Virus record (IMG/VR): IMGVR_UViG_3300048883_000426
Span: 1-21,181 of that record
DNA length: 21,181 nucleotides
Source of the DNA: a virus
Direction: 5' to 3' (one strand)
Positions 5,845 through 12,343 of this stretch are shown here, one piece after another. The first letter of the stretch is position 1, and each line of letters opens with the position of its first letter. The notes beneath the pieces are model-generated. The model was not told the origin of the DNA. It did no database searches and saw only the letters and a program-made list of their open reading frames with translations. Position numbers and translations under genes: made by a program.

Positions 5845-6450
5845 CTAGGCTTTATTCCTAATCTTATTCGAAATACCCTTTGGTCGACCACCTGCAAACT
5901 GAGGGTAGTTATTTCTAAGTCGTATCTTAACACAGTCTCTACAATATCTAGTCATATTACCAGTCATGGAATTTTTACTATACCCTGTATTTTGGAGGGT
6001 ACGCTTATGACCATTTCTACACTGTATATCTAAAATTAGTATACCATTATTTCTCCTAATTAAACCTATTTTTATACAAACAGGACAACCTCTTTTACCG
6101 TTCTTTTTATCCACAATAACTAAAGTATGACCATCCTTACAAGTTGTGGGGGGTATATGTAATTTACCTCCTATTCCTCTTCCACGCCTAAGGTTTTCTT
6201 TACGTGTAACTATTTCTAAATGATCAAGGTCTACACATAGTCTATTCCTACATAAATGATCTATGTCATAACCTTTTGGTATTTCTCCTTTATATACCAT
6301 GTAAAAAAATCTGTGTGCGTAAAACCTACCTTTGTTAAATTTTACTGATCCGTATCCTCCACTATGTTTCATACCAGTATACTCTAAACAAATACCATTA
6401 ACACGAACATTGTTTAAAATAGTGTCTAAACTAATAGTGTTTATCTTCAT
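5845..6450 (-). CDS. HNH endonuclease with two C-terminal zinc ribbons
   Basis: In this 201-residue protein the HNH_3-type core spans about residues 44-90: AHRFFYMVY, then YDIDHLCRNRLCVDLDHLEIV with D64-H65 (metal and general base), N69 and H77, completing the HNH site; C67 and C72 are the usual structural pair. The C-terminal half has two ribbon-like repeats, C104-x3-H108 with C122-x2-C125, and C144-x3-H148 with C170-x2-C173, probably DNA-contacting. Such free-standing nucleases are typical mobile or homing elements of tailed viruses and nick or cut DNA. A TATA box at 6472-6480, 26 bases before the ATG, gives it its own leaderless transcript. Oligo-T stretches downstream (minus strand, about 5757-5764 and 5797-5803) could end it. 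It borders the structured noncoding region. Confidence 0.85.
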   Translation of the reverse strand: MKINTISLDTILNNVRVNGICLEYTGMKHSGGYGSVKFNKGRFYAHRFFYMVYKGEIPKGYDIDHLCRNRLCVDLDHLEIVTRKENLRRGRGIGGKLHIPPTTCKDGHTLVIVDKKNGKRGCPVCIKIGLIRRNNGILILDIQCRNGHKRTLQNTGYSKNSMTGNMTRYCRDCVKIRLRNNYPQFAGGRPKGISNKIRNKA

Positions 6451-6471
6451 TAATATATTCTATCCAATACC

Positions 6472-6480
6472 TTATATATA
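6472..6480 (-). promoter_or_regulatory. TATA box of the HNH gene
   Basis: TATATATAA on the minus strand, centred 26 bases before the ATG at 6450, with AGG following as at other promoters here. Confidence 0.65.
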
Positions 6481-6511
6481 TCTATCCATTATTACGGTTT
6501 AAAACAAACAC

Positions 6512-6790
6512 TTATATTAGGTATCCTATAGCGAATCCAATCAACCCAATGACACCTAATACTATAACAGTGACAGCAGTACTTATCTTTATATTCTCTC
6601 TATCCCAAATTTTCTTTACCCTCTTATTACATTCATTACATCCTTCTGTTATTTTACCCTTCTTAAAGTCGGGGATAAAACAACAGAATGACCAAGTGTT
6701 ACTTCTACAGTTAGGACATTCCATAGAGTGTCTTATCTTGTTAGTATTAGATATCTCGTCTAACTCATCTTCTCTATCGTCCCAGTCCAA
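6512..6790 (-). CDS. Zinc-ribbon membrane-anchored protein, 92 residues
   Basis: This 92-residue protein has an acidic N-terminus, a zinc-ribbon-like middle (C25-x2-C28, C36-C37, C51-x2-C54) and a single C-terminal membrane helix from about 70 to 92 (VTVIVLGVIGLIGFAIGYL), so it is probably tail-anchored with the ribbon in the cytoplasm. The start is a TTG at 6790 with a GGAG site about 9 bases before it and an in-frame stop directly upstream; the first in-frame ATG would be at residue 23. It ends a small minus-strand cluster beginning at 7538. Role unknown. Confidence 0.65.
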   Translation of the reverse strand: MDWDDREDELDEISNTNKIRHSMECPNCRSNTWSFCCFIPDFKKGKITEGCNECNKRVKKIWDRENIKISTAVTVIVLGVIGLIGFAIGYLI

Positions 6791-6810
6791 TTATTTACAC
6801 TCCAATTATT

Positions 6811-6957
6811 TCACCCTGTTCTAGGGAAACAATCTACACATATAATCTCATGTGATTCAGATAGTTCAACATTACTCTTAAAACATGCATGACATAACCC
6901 GAAATATTTTTCTTTATTACCTTTAATTAGATTCAATAAAGACTTTATTCCGAACAT
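6811..6957 (-). CDS. Small zinc-ribbon protein, 48 residues
   Basis: Forty-eight codons beginning MFGIKSLLNL, an amphipathic helix, followed by C22-x2-C25 and C40-x2-C43, a minimal four-Cys zinc ribbon (LCHAC ... CVDC). Its ATG overlaps the end of the upstream 47-residue gene by 13 bases. Too short for family assignment, but the ligand spacing is regular. Confidence 0.6.
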   Translation of the reverse strand: MFGIKSLLNLIKGNKEKYFGLCHACFKSNVELSESHEIICVDCFPRTG

Positions 6958-7088
6958 CTACTTATACATTCCTTTAATACATTTATACGATAGTCTCTCT
7001 CTGCACTTTTTGTCTCGTTTTCAATATTAGCAAGTACATTGTTAAAGTCTACTAAATGCTCTTTCTTTTGTTTGTCATCTGGGTACAT
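6945..7088 (-). CDS. Hypothetical helical protein, 47 residues
   Basis: Forty-seven codons starting MYPDDKQKKE, charged and predicted to be a long helix. A strong TATA box (TTTATATA, minus strand, 7110-7117) lies 26 bases before the ATG, so it can be made from its own leaderless mRNA even though it also lies within an operon. It overlaps the next zinc-ribbon gene. No known family. Confidence 0.55.
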   Translation of the reverse strand: MYPDDKQKKEHLVDFNNVLANIENETKSAERDYRINVLKECISRCSE

Positions 7089-7089
7089 G

Positions 7090-7215
7090 TTAATCCTCGA
7101 ATTCTTCCATATATAAATCTTTGTAATTGATGTTTTTTGGCATGCTTGATATAAGGCACCAGCAATAACTCTCGTTATTATTTATACATTTGTTGTGATC
7201 GTGTTTATTTGTCAT
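7090..7215 (-). CDS. 41-residue His/Cys microprotein
   Basis: Forty-one codons, starting MTNKHDHNKC and containing a CWC cluster, with H5, H7, C10, C18 and C20 as possible metal ligands. Its ATG overlaps the stop of the 108-residue gene by four bases (ATGA). The promoter of the next gene lies inside its 3' end. It may be a small metal-binding peptide; not recognised. Confidence 0.45.
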   Translation of the reverse strand: MTNKHDHNKCINNNESYCWCLISSMPKNINYKDLYMEEFED

Positions 7216-7538
7216 TTATCAAAAGCATTAATTTCGCCTATTTTGTTAAAGCCTAGATCACCATCTGATGTATTAGGTACTATTTTTTGACCTAATATAT
7301 CTTCATTTAGATTACTATTTGGAACACTGTTCTCCTTATCCGTAGTCTCAATTTCACCTACGGTAGTACCTTCATCATTCCTATTTTTATTAAATTTTGA
7401 ATATCCATCTGTTTTTAATAGTAACTCTGATTGTACTCTTACTAAGCATTTACCTAGTTTGTTAAAAGAATGATCCCCTATTATATCTTTACATGCAAGA
7501 CATATCATCTTCTTAATCTGTTTACTCCCTACTACCAT
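7212..7538 (-). CDS. Hypothetical protein with N-terminal Cys motif, 108 residues
   Basis: The start is set at the ATG at 7538 because a TATA box (TTTATATA, minus strand 7561-7568) is centred 26 bases upstream; a frame six codons longer with TTG is open but would begin too close to the promoter. The N-terminus has an MICLACKD motif with H and C following (zinc-like), and residues 50-108 are low-complexity, Asn-, Asp- and Gly-rich and probably disordered. First gene of the cluster 7538-6512. Function not known. Confidence 0.6.
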   Translation of the reverse strand: MVVGSKQIKKMICLACKDIIGDHSFNKLGKCLVRVQSELLLKTDGYSKFNKNRNDEGTTVGEIETTDKENSVPNSNLNEDILGQKIVPNTSDGDLGFNKIGEINAFDK

Positions 7539-7581
7539 TATATTAGTATATAACAAGCCTTATATAAATGTATTCTGTAAA

Positions 7582-7785
7582 TTACAGTGATGCATATGCA
7601 GCAATCATCCTTTTCTTCTTTCCTATAAACCTTGGTGCAAAATTACAACAAGGACACCTTCTATTCAATAAAAGTGTTAATGAAATCCACGCATCACATC
7701 TAGTACAGAAAGAGTGTTTTGCATAAGTGTCACCGAACGGTCTATTACTCCCCAATCTATCACAAATACCTTTACACCCCTTCAT
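7582..7785 (-). CDS. CPCC zinc-ribbon protein of Nitrososphaerota type
   Basis: Sixty-seven residues: MKGCKGICDRLGS at the start, then C27-x2-C30 and RRCPCCNF at 42-49, ending in a basic stretch. The arrangement (CKGIC, Rxx..RP, Y, C-x2-C, CPCC, basic tail) matches, from memory, a family of small zinc-ribbon proteins present in many copies in ammonia-oxidising archaea, which makes it the best host marker in the window. Those proteins are of unknown function, probably DNA- or RNA-binding regulators. The start is the ATG at 7785, since the TATA box (minus strand, 7803-7814) lies about 25 bases upstream; an ATG four codons earlier would be too close. It has its own promoter. Confidence 0.7.
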   Translation of the reverse strand: MKGCKGICDRLGSNRPFGDTYAKHSFCTRCDAWISLTLLLNRRCPCCNFAPRFIGKKKRMIAAYASL

Positions 7786-7817
7786 ATATAATATCATATA
7801 TAGGATTATATAAGTCT

Positions 7818-7985
7818 TTACCTTAAACTTTCTAATGTAAAAGGTGAATATTGATCTATCTGAACTATGTTAGATTCTTCTTTATCTGATTTACAAAAGT
7901 ACCAAAGACCTATTATCCCAAGTGGAGCTAAGACGATTGTACCGAAACAGAACAAAGAAAAAAAGAACAATAGGATCTTCGACAC
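7818..7985 (-). CDS. Small membrane protein, 55 residues, GTG start
   Basis: Fifty-five codons starting with GTG (MSKILLFFFS), with one long hydrophobic segment from about residue 4 to 30 (probably one or two membrane helices) and a polar, acidic C-terminus. A TATA box (TTATATTA, minus strand 8006-8013) is centred 25 bases before the GTG, which supports this unusual start, and an in-frame stop lies a few codons upstream. It lies directly downstream of the structured RNA at 8019-8113. Role unknown. Confidence 0.55.
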   Translation of the reverse strand: MSKILLFFFSLFCFGTIVLAPLGIIGLWYFCKSDKEESNIVQIDQYSPFTLESLR

Positions 7986-8018
7986 AATACAACTATGTTA
8001 AAACATAATATAAGTGTT

Positions 8019-8113
8019 AGGGAGATAATGTCTCTACACTTTTTCTCCCTACAGGTATCAACCTAAATTAATAGGTTAAGAGGGCTACCGTATGAGGGTA
8101 ATCCCTGACACCT
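8019..8113 (-). ncRNA. Probable small noncoding RNA with three-way junction
   Basis: On the minus strand, AGGTGTC (8113-8107) pairs with GATACCT (8059-8053), one pair being G-U. It encloses GGGATTACC/GGTAGCCC (8105-8097 with 8089-8082, one U-G and one bulged A, 7-base loop) and AACCTA/TAGGTT (8077-8072 with 8065-8060, 6-base loop), with only four unpaired bases at the junction. On the plus strand the same wobbles would be A-C mismatches, so the minus strand is the RNA. A TATA box at 8134-8142 predicts a start at 8112, exactly at the first stem. A second stem AGGGAGA/TCTCCCT (8050-8044 with 8025-8019) follows. No ORF fits. It matches no RNA class known to me. Confidence 0.6.
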
Positions 8114-8120
8114 ATAATAC

Positions 8121-8142
8121 TTTATATAATACCTTATATAAA
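8121..8142 (-). promoter_or_regulatory. Tandem TATA boxes upstream of the small RNA
   Basis: Minus-strand TTTATATAA (8134-8142) and ATTATATAAA (8121-8130). The first places transcription start at about 8112, the base of the predicted RNA stem; the second would start inside it. Confidence 0.6.
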
Positions 8143-8191
8143 CTTACCTATGTACTAAAATTGACCATATATATCTCTCAATTAAACCTCC

Positions 8192-8208
8192 GTTTTGCTT
8201 CGCAAAAC
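8192..8208. repeat. 7-bp hairpin overlapping the stop region of a minus gene
   Basis: GTTTTGC (8192-8198) and GCAAAAC (8202-8208) form a perfect stem with a 3-base loop directly after the stop codon at 8209-8211. It may help end or protect the minus transcript; no T-run follows it on that strand. Confidence 0.5.
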
Positions 8209-8388
8209 TTACTCGTCAGATTCAGGAGGATGACCTTCCCTTATCTCTTTAATTTTGTCCTCACATAAAAATGAAAGTTTCCAGAACGTCTTCTTATCAT
8301 CCATCCCCAACGCCTCTGGGTTTTTACCAAAACATAGTTCAAACCAGCGTATGACTGTTTTATAATCGTTTAACTCAAAGTCTACCAT
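8209..8388 (-). CDS. Hypothetical protein, 59 residues
   Basis: Fifty-nine codons starting MVDFELNDYK, mostly helical (TVIRWFELCF, KTFWKLSFLCEDKIKEIRE), acidic at the end. A TATA box (TATTTAAA, minus strand 8410-8417) is centred 25 bases before the ATG. It is transcribed divergently from the 45-residue gene at 8467. The composition resembles a small soluble virus protein that might bind a host factor; no family recognised. Confidence 0.6.
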   Translation of the reverse strand: MVDFELNDYKTVIRWFELCFGKNPEALGMDDKKTFWKLSFLCEDKIKEIREGHPPESDE

Positions 8389-8407
8389 ATTGCTTTAAAT
8401 ATTACAT

Positions 8408-8444
8408 CCTTTAAATACTTGCTTAAAATAGAAATCTTTATATT
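8408..8444. promoter_or_regulatory. Divergent promoter between the two arms
   Basis: Holds a minus-strand TATTTAAA (8410-8417) for the gene at 8388 and a plus-strand TTTATATT (8437-8444) for the gene at 8467, each 25-27 bases from its start codon. It is the point where transcription direction switches from the left arm to the structural arm. Confidence 0.65.
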
Positions 8445-8466
8445 AAATTTAGTTTTGATATATGAT

Positions 8467-8604
8467 ATGACCAAGGACAAGACTGAGACTATACGGGAAA
8501 CCCCCACTGTAGTTAAAAAGGAAATAGTCAAATCTTGCTCTTGTAACCAAGATATAGGAAGAGATATTAGATGCCGTGATCATGGCGACCCTGACAAAAT
8601 CTGA
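8467..8604 (+). CDS. Small Cys-rich protein before portal, 45 residues
   Basis: The ATG at 8467 (MTKDKTETIR) is chosen because TTTATATT at 8437-8444 is centred 27 bases upstream; the frame extends further 5' but that part overlaps the promoter. The C-terminal half carries CSC, C and H residues (SCSCNQDIGRDIRCRDHGD), a possible zinc site. First plus-strand gene of the structural arm. Function unknown. Confidence 0.5.
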   Translation: MTKDKTETIRETPTVVKKEIVKSCSCNQDIGRDIRCRDHGDPDKI

Positions 8605-8640
8605 CACATAGTCGTCAAAATACGTTAATTTTACAATAAG

Positions 8641-8648
8641 TTTATAAA
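8641..8648 (+). promoter_or_regulatory. TATA box of the portal gene
   Basis: TTTATAAA centred 26 bases before the portal ATG. A second AT-rich block (8651-8660) is too close to serve. Confidence 0.6.
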
Positions 8649-8669
8649 CTATTATATATTCATTATACT

Positions 8670-10535
8670 ATGGGATTACGTGCTAGGATAAGTAGTATAA
8701 CTAAATCTCTTAGCAATGTTAACAAAGGGTATACAGAGTCAACTTCTAGACCATCTGTCGCCCAGCCATACATGGCAACTGACACAGGTGCCAAACTACC
8801 AATTTTTCCATTCCCACTTATAATGATTTATGAGTTGGCTGATAATATTGATGCACTTCGAATTCCTATTGAGACTCTAAATAGAGAGATGTTTAAGAAT
8901 GGTTGGCAGATAACTGAACGGTTCAAGTATAAATGTAATAACTGTTCAAAAGAATTTCAGTATGCTCCTAACGTAGCAGTTGAAGGTGAGGAACCAAAGA
9001 AACTACAAAAGGTACAATGTGACTCCTGTCAGAGTTATGAATTAAGAACACCTGTACCTGAACACAGAAAGATTATTGAAAATTTAATTAATAGACCTGT
9101 TAATGGGAACGCCCAAAATCTAGAAGACGTTGCAAGACAGTTAGAAAGAGATCTAGAGATTGCAGATAATGCATATTTACTTTTGTTAAAGAATTATTTT
9201 ATTGATGATATTACTGGTGAGATAGATAATAAAAAGACAGAGATTAAAGAGTTACTTAGAATAGACCCACCACAAGTAGCAATGATTGCTGACTCTGATG
9301 GTAGAATTGGATATGATGATAAGAGACAAAAGATTTATGTCTGCCCACGATTTGAGCACAGGGATGCGAGATTGTATAATGACAGATGTGATAAATGTAA
9401 TGCTAAAGCATTAAAGGCTATACTTGAAGTTAACTCTGTTTATTCCATAGGTGTACCACATCCTAAAAGAGTAATTTATGCTGAAGGTGAAGTGATTTGG
9501 AAAGCAGGAAAATACAAACCATCTTTGATTTACGGGTTCAGTCCTATTTATGCAGTGTGGAGTAAGGCTATGGCTTTGTCTCACATGGATGAGTATATTA
9601 GAAAGTACTTTGACAAGATGAGACCACCACGAGGATTACTTGTTGTTGCTTCACGTAACTATGAAACCTTTAGAAAGTCATGGGATGCTTTAGAACAGAA
9701 AGCCACCGAAGACCCATACATGATACATCCACTTATGGTTGAATCAGATAAGGGTGGACAAAACATGGCACAGTGGTTAGACTTTACTGGTACATTACAA
9801 GAGTTACAATTCATTGAAATTAGAAAAGAGTTAAGACAAATCATTGGTGCAGTGTATGGTGTGTTACCTTTGTACTATGGTGAGATGGTAGGTGGTTGGA
9901 GTCAGGAAGGATTACAAGTTACAATTACTAATAGAGCAGTTAAATGGGGACAAGATATATTATACAAGTCATTCTTTAAGAAATTTGTAGAGTTAATGGG
10001 TGTTGATGATTGGGATCTCAGATTAGAAGCAGGTGAAGAGAATGATAAACTATCTGAACTACAAAGAGATGGAGTAGAAATACAGAATATGGCTTTACTA
10101 CAACAAATGGGATTCAAAGTTACAAGAACTCACACTGGTGAGTATAGTGTATCACAAATACCAGAACCTATAGATGAATTACAAATGGGAAGAGGTAGAG
10201 GTACTGCTGCACCAGAAGAGAATAGACAAAACTTTGCTGGACAACCAAACCAGAACAGACCATCTGATATTGGTGGTGTTGCACAAGGACACCCAAGTTC
10301 AGGAAGTGGAACTTCTCTCTCACAGAAGAACTTTCCTACTGGAATAACACCTGATAACTTTGATGTGGTAAAAAAGACATTACAATCAGCAATGGATTAC
10401 AACTGGAAGAAAACTAAAACAGTCGATGAACTTAGAAAGTTTACAGGAATAACAGTAAGAGAAGCACGTAATATTGTACAGAATGAGTTTGACATGGTTA
10501 GAAAGTGGGAAGATGAAGAGGAGGATAAAAATTGA
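8670..10535 (+). CDS. Portal protein with two zinc-ribbon insertions
   Basis: A 621-residue protein recognised as the dodecameric portal through which DNA enters the capsid and to which the tail attaches. Family-like parts include IETLNREMFKNGW near 67-79 (typical wing start), RIDPPQVAMI near 197, and a stem/clip region around residues 365-410 with FIEIRKELRQIIGAVYGV and LPLYYGE, as in HK97/SPP1-type portals. Unusual are two Cys sets inside the wing: C89-x2-C92 with C117-x2-C120, and C225, H230, C240-x2-C243, each able to bind zinc. The C-terminal 120 residues are Gly/Gln/Asn-rich then helical. A leaderless start is supported by the TATA box at 8641. No terminase gene lies upstream, where it is commonly found. 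Confidence 0.85.
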   Translation: MGLRARISSITKSLSNVNKGYTESTSRPSVAQPYMATDTGAKLPIFPFPLIMIYELADNIDALRIPIETLNREMFKNGWQITERFKYKCNNCSKEFQYAPNVAVEGEEPKKLQKVQCDSCQSYELRTPVPEHRKIIENLINRPVNGNAQNLEDVARQLERDLEIADNAYLLLLKNYFIDDITGEIDNKKTEIKELLRIDPPQVAMIADSDGRIGYDDKRQKIYVCPRFEHRDARLYNDRCDKCNAKALKAILEVNSVYSIGVPHPKRVIYAEGEVIWKAGKYKPSLIYGFSPIYAVWSKAMALSHMDEYIRKYFDKMRPPRGLLVVASRNYETFRKSWDALEQKATEDPYMIHPLMVESDKGGQNMAQWLDFTGTLQELQFIEIRKELRQIIGAVYGVLPLYYGEMVGGWSQEGLQVTITNRAVKWGQDILYKSFFKKFVELMGVDDWDLRLEAGEENDKLSELQRDGVEIQNMALLQQMGFKVTRTHTGEYSVSQIPEPIDELQMGRGRGTAAPEENRQNFAGQPNQNRPSDIGGVAQGHPSSGSGTSLSQKNFPTGITPDNFDVVKKTLQSAMDYNWKKTKTVDELRKFTGITVREARNIVQNEFDMVRKWEDEEEDKN

Positions 10536-10870
10536 CGAAAAAAACTCATAGATGTGATGATTCCTGTAAGGGAACTCATACAACAGAAGATGCAAAGAAA
10601 ATAAAGTTACCTAGTGGAACTAAGGTAAAATCCACAAAAAAATCATCTAACGCAGCATTTAAAAAGCAGTTAGATAGAATTGAAAAAACTGAATCATTCA
10701 AAAAACCTATAATTACAGATGTCTATAATGCAGATTATTCATTAATAGATGAAACTATAGATAATATTAAAAAAACAAGTAGAAGTATATGTGTTGATAT
10801 CTATTCTTCTAATAATGTCTATCTTATTTTACAAGAAGCTTTAAAAAAAGTGACACTTGCAGATAAATAG
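10532..10870 (+). CDS. Hypothetical protein coupled to portal, 112 residues
   Basis: Starts with a TTG whose bases overlap the portal stop (TTGA), with a strong GAGGAGG ribosome site 8 bases upstream, so it is translated by coupling to the portal. The protein (112 residues) begins with a possible metal site (HRCDDSCKGTH), continues with a Lys-rich linker, and ends in a helical domain (SLIDETIDNIKK to LILQEALKKV). It might be a portal-associated or minor head protein; no family is recognised. Confidence 0.65.
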   Translation: MTKKTHRCDDSCKGTHTTEDAKKIKLPSGTKVKSTKKSSNAAFKKQLDRIEKTESFKKPIITDVYNADYSLIDETIDNIKKTSRSICVDIYSSNNVYLILQEALKKVTLADK

Positions 10871-10889
10871 AATGGATTAATAATCAAAA

Positions 10890-11336
10890 ATGGCAACTAA
10901 ATTAGATTTGAACGCTGGTAGTACATCTATGGGTAAAAAGATAGTTGAAATACATCAAGATAATGAATATACTCATGTAAATAATTATAAAGAAGGGTTA
11001 TGTTTTGGTTGTTTTGGCTCTAATGTTGTAGGTGCATTGGTTGCTGATATTTGTGGTGACTGTGCAGGGAAAAAGGGTAGAGAACCGTTATTAGTATCAA
11101 TCAAACCAATTTATTACGGGATGTGTCATTTTTGTGGTGTATATAAATTTAACATGGAACAAATAAACTGTAGATTATGTCAAAAATGTCACAGGCGTAC
11201 AGCTAATCACATGAAAGAATATAATAAAAAAGGTGGTATGCATGGTGCAGATCCATTTTGGCAATCAATGAGACGTAAACATGGAAAGGATTGGAAACAG
11301 ATAATGTCTAACGGTACAAAGTCTTGGAGACAATGA
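10890..11336 (+). CDS. Multi-zinc-ribbon protein, 148 residues
   Basis: There are 148 residues with four Cys clusters: C38-x2-C41, C55-x2-C58, C79-x2-C82 and C94-x2-C97-x2-C100 with H101 and H107, enough for two zinc ribbons. The C-terminal 45 residues are basic and Gly/Trp-rich (GGMHGADPFWQSMRRKHGKDWK) and look like a nucleic-acid or surface-binding tail. It sits between the portal-coupled gene and the inverted gene. Only a weak AT-rich promoter element (about 10861-10869) is visible. Could be an accessory head protein or a regulator; not recognised. Confidence 0.65.
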   Translation: MATKLDLNAGSTSMGKKIVEIHQDNEYTHVNNYKEGLCFGCFGSNVVGALVADICGDCAGKKGREPLLVSIKPIYYGMCHFCGVYKFNMEQINCRLCQKCHRRTANHMKEYNKKGGMHGADPFWQSMRRKHGKDWKQIMSNGTKSWRQ

Positions 11337-11783
11337 TTAATTATTCTTTAAAACAAATATGATCCTGTCTAACTCAAAATCATAATACCTGTGATCATAA
11401 TCTATAATTTTATTTTCATTTCTATACACAGCATCAAGGTATCTATCAACCTTCCATTTTAATGATGGTTTCCTGAGAAACTTTGGATTAAACTCTAACT
11501 GCATTTTTTTTCTATTAAATTTTATTTTCTCATATTTTATTAATTCGGTACCTTCATTTTCATGTTCACCAAGTTTACCGTTTCTAAAATGTACAAGTGA
11601 TTTTTGTAGGAATGGTCTCTCCTTCTGATCATTTGTGTTAGTTACAACATATAGTTTTTCTTTATTTTGTATGTACATATCAATGATCTTTATTCTTCTC
11701 ATTTTATCTTCCGTATATCCTTTGTAAAAATGGTCAAATGTTTTCATGTCATCAAATATGTATATAGATGAAGCCATTACCAT
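11337..11783 (-). CDS. Hypothetical protein encoded against the structural operon
   Basis: The only minus-strand gene in the right arm, about 148 residues if started at the ATG at 11783; the ATG at 11777 (MASSIYIFDD) is equally placed, being 26 bases from a TTTATTAA-like box at 11799-11808. The protein is basic, with beta strands and helices and aromatic residues near the end (YDHRYYDFELDRIIFVL), no Cys and no membrane segment. Its promoter overlaps that of the divergent gene at 11817, so the two may be expressed alternately. Its orientation suggests an accessory (moron-like) gene added to the module. Function unknown. Confidence 0.6.
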   Translation of the reverse strand: MVMASSIYIFDDMKTFDHFYKGYTEDKMRRIKIIDMYIQNKEKLYVVTNTNDQKERPFLQKSLVHFRNGKLGEHENEGTELIKYEKIKFNRKKMQLEFNPKFLRKPSLKWKVDRYLDAVYRNENKIIDYDHRYYDFELDRIIFVLKNN

Positions 11784-11808
11784 TAAATACAAATACTTGT
11801 TAATAAAT
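11783..11808. promoter_or_regulatory. Overlapping divergent promoters
   Basis: A plus-strand TTAAATAC (11783-11790) is about 30 bases from the ATG at 11817, and a minus-strand TTTATTAA-like box (11799-11808) is about 26 bases from the ATG at 11777. Each TATA box lies close to the other gene's start, so both promoters probably cannot be used at once. Confidence 0.45.
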
Positions 11809-11816
11809 CAAGTGGT

Positions 11817-12032
11817 ATGGGTCTTTTTAATAAAGAAGAAGAAAAAATATGTGATTGTGGTGTAAAAACATACAAATATGTAGGATTCAAAATGTCTTTA
11901 GAGATATGTTATAAATGTGGAAAGTTTGACTGTAGATCAGATTATATAGATGACGATTTTATAAAATTTCTTGTAAAAAACCCTGAGCTTGTACCAGAAT
12001 TAATCAGGCTAAAATATTTAATACCCACATGA
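11817..12032 (+). CDS. Small zinc-ribbon protein, 71 residues
   Basis: Seventy-one residues with CDCG at 13-16 and C31-x2-C34 followed by C39, a compact zinc ribbon, then an acidic stretch and a C-terminal helix (FIKFLVKNPELVPELIRLKYL). No membrane segment. Divergent from the inverted gene. It could bind DNA or a structural protein; no family is recognised. Confidence 0.6.
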   Translation: MGLFNKEEEKICDCGVKTYKYVGFKMSLEICYKCGKFDCRSDYIDDDFIKFLVKNPELVPELIRLKYLIPT

Positions 12033-12064
12033 ATCTTTATAAATTAGAATAGATATTATTTAAC

Positions 12065-12313
12065 ATGGAACAGGTATTCAACTCATTCGTCGAACCATTA
12101 TTATTAGCAATGATGTTAGCAACAGGTGGAGGAATTGTTGCTTTTTTTAGAAAAATGAATAAAACACAGAAAGATTTATGTGAAACTGTGTCAAGATTAC
12201 AAAAAACCCTTATTATTTTAGCTAAAGCCGTAGATAGACAGTCAAACAGACTACATCCAAATGAGGCTAATTCAGACCTAGACGATCTAGTCAAAGAACT
12301 ACTTGATAAATAA
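12065..12313 (+). CDS. Single-pass membrane protein with coiled coil, 82 residues
   Basis: An N-terminal hydrophobic segment (about residues 9-28, PLLLAMMLATGGGIVAFF) is followed by a basic anchor (RKMNK) and a heptad-like helix (LCETVSRLQKTLIILAKAVD), with an acidic tail. This topology (one helix then a cytoplasmic coiled coil) occurs in some phage holin accessory proteins, and the gene is directly before a second small membrane protein. TATA box TTTATAAA at 12036-12043, 26 bases before the ATG. A lysis role is only an inference from context. Confidence 0.6.
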   Translation: MEQVFNSFVEPLLLAMMLATGGGIVAFFRKMNKTQKDLCETVSRLQKTLIILAKAVDRQSNRLHPNEANSDLDDLVKELLDK

Positions 12314-12343
12314 GTTTAAATATAGTCTATTTCAGGGATTTAT

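Noticed and set aside
5634-5933. Frames at 5634-5831 (plus) and 5685-5933 (minus) inside the structured block
   Set aside because: No promoter spacing, no motif, and they run through the stem-loop arms and part of the HNH gene; judged noncoding.
7786-7797. Four-codon longer start of the CPCC protein
   Set aside because: It would begin only about 12 bases from the TATA box; the ATG at 7785 has the usual spacing.
8053-8113. tRNA or hammerhead ribozyme at the three-way junction
   Set aside because: No T-arm or anticodon arm, and the hammerhead core (CUGAUGA, GAAA) is absent.
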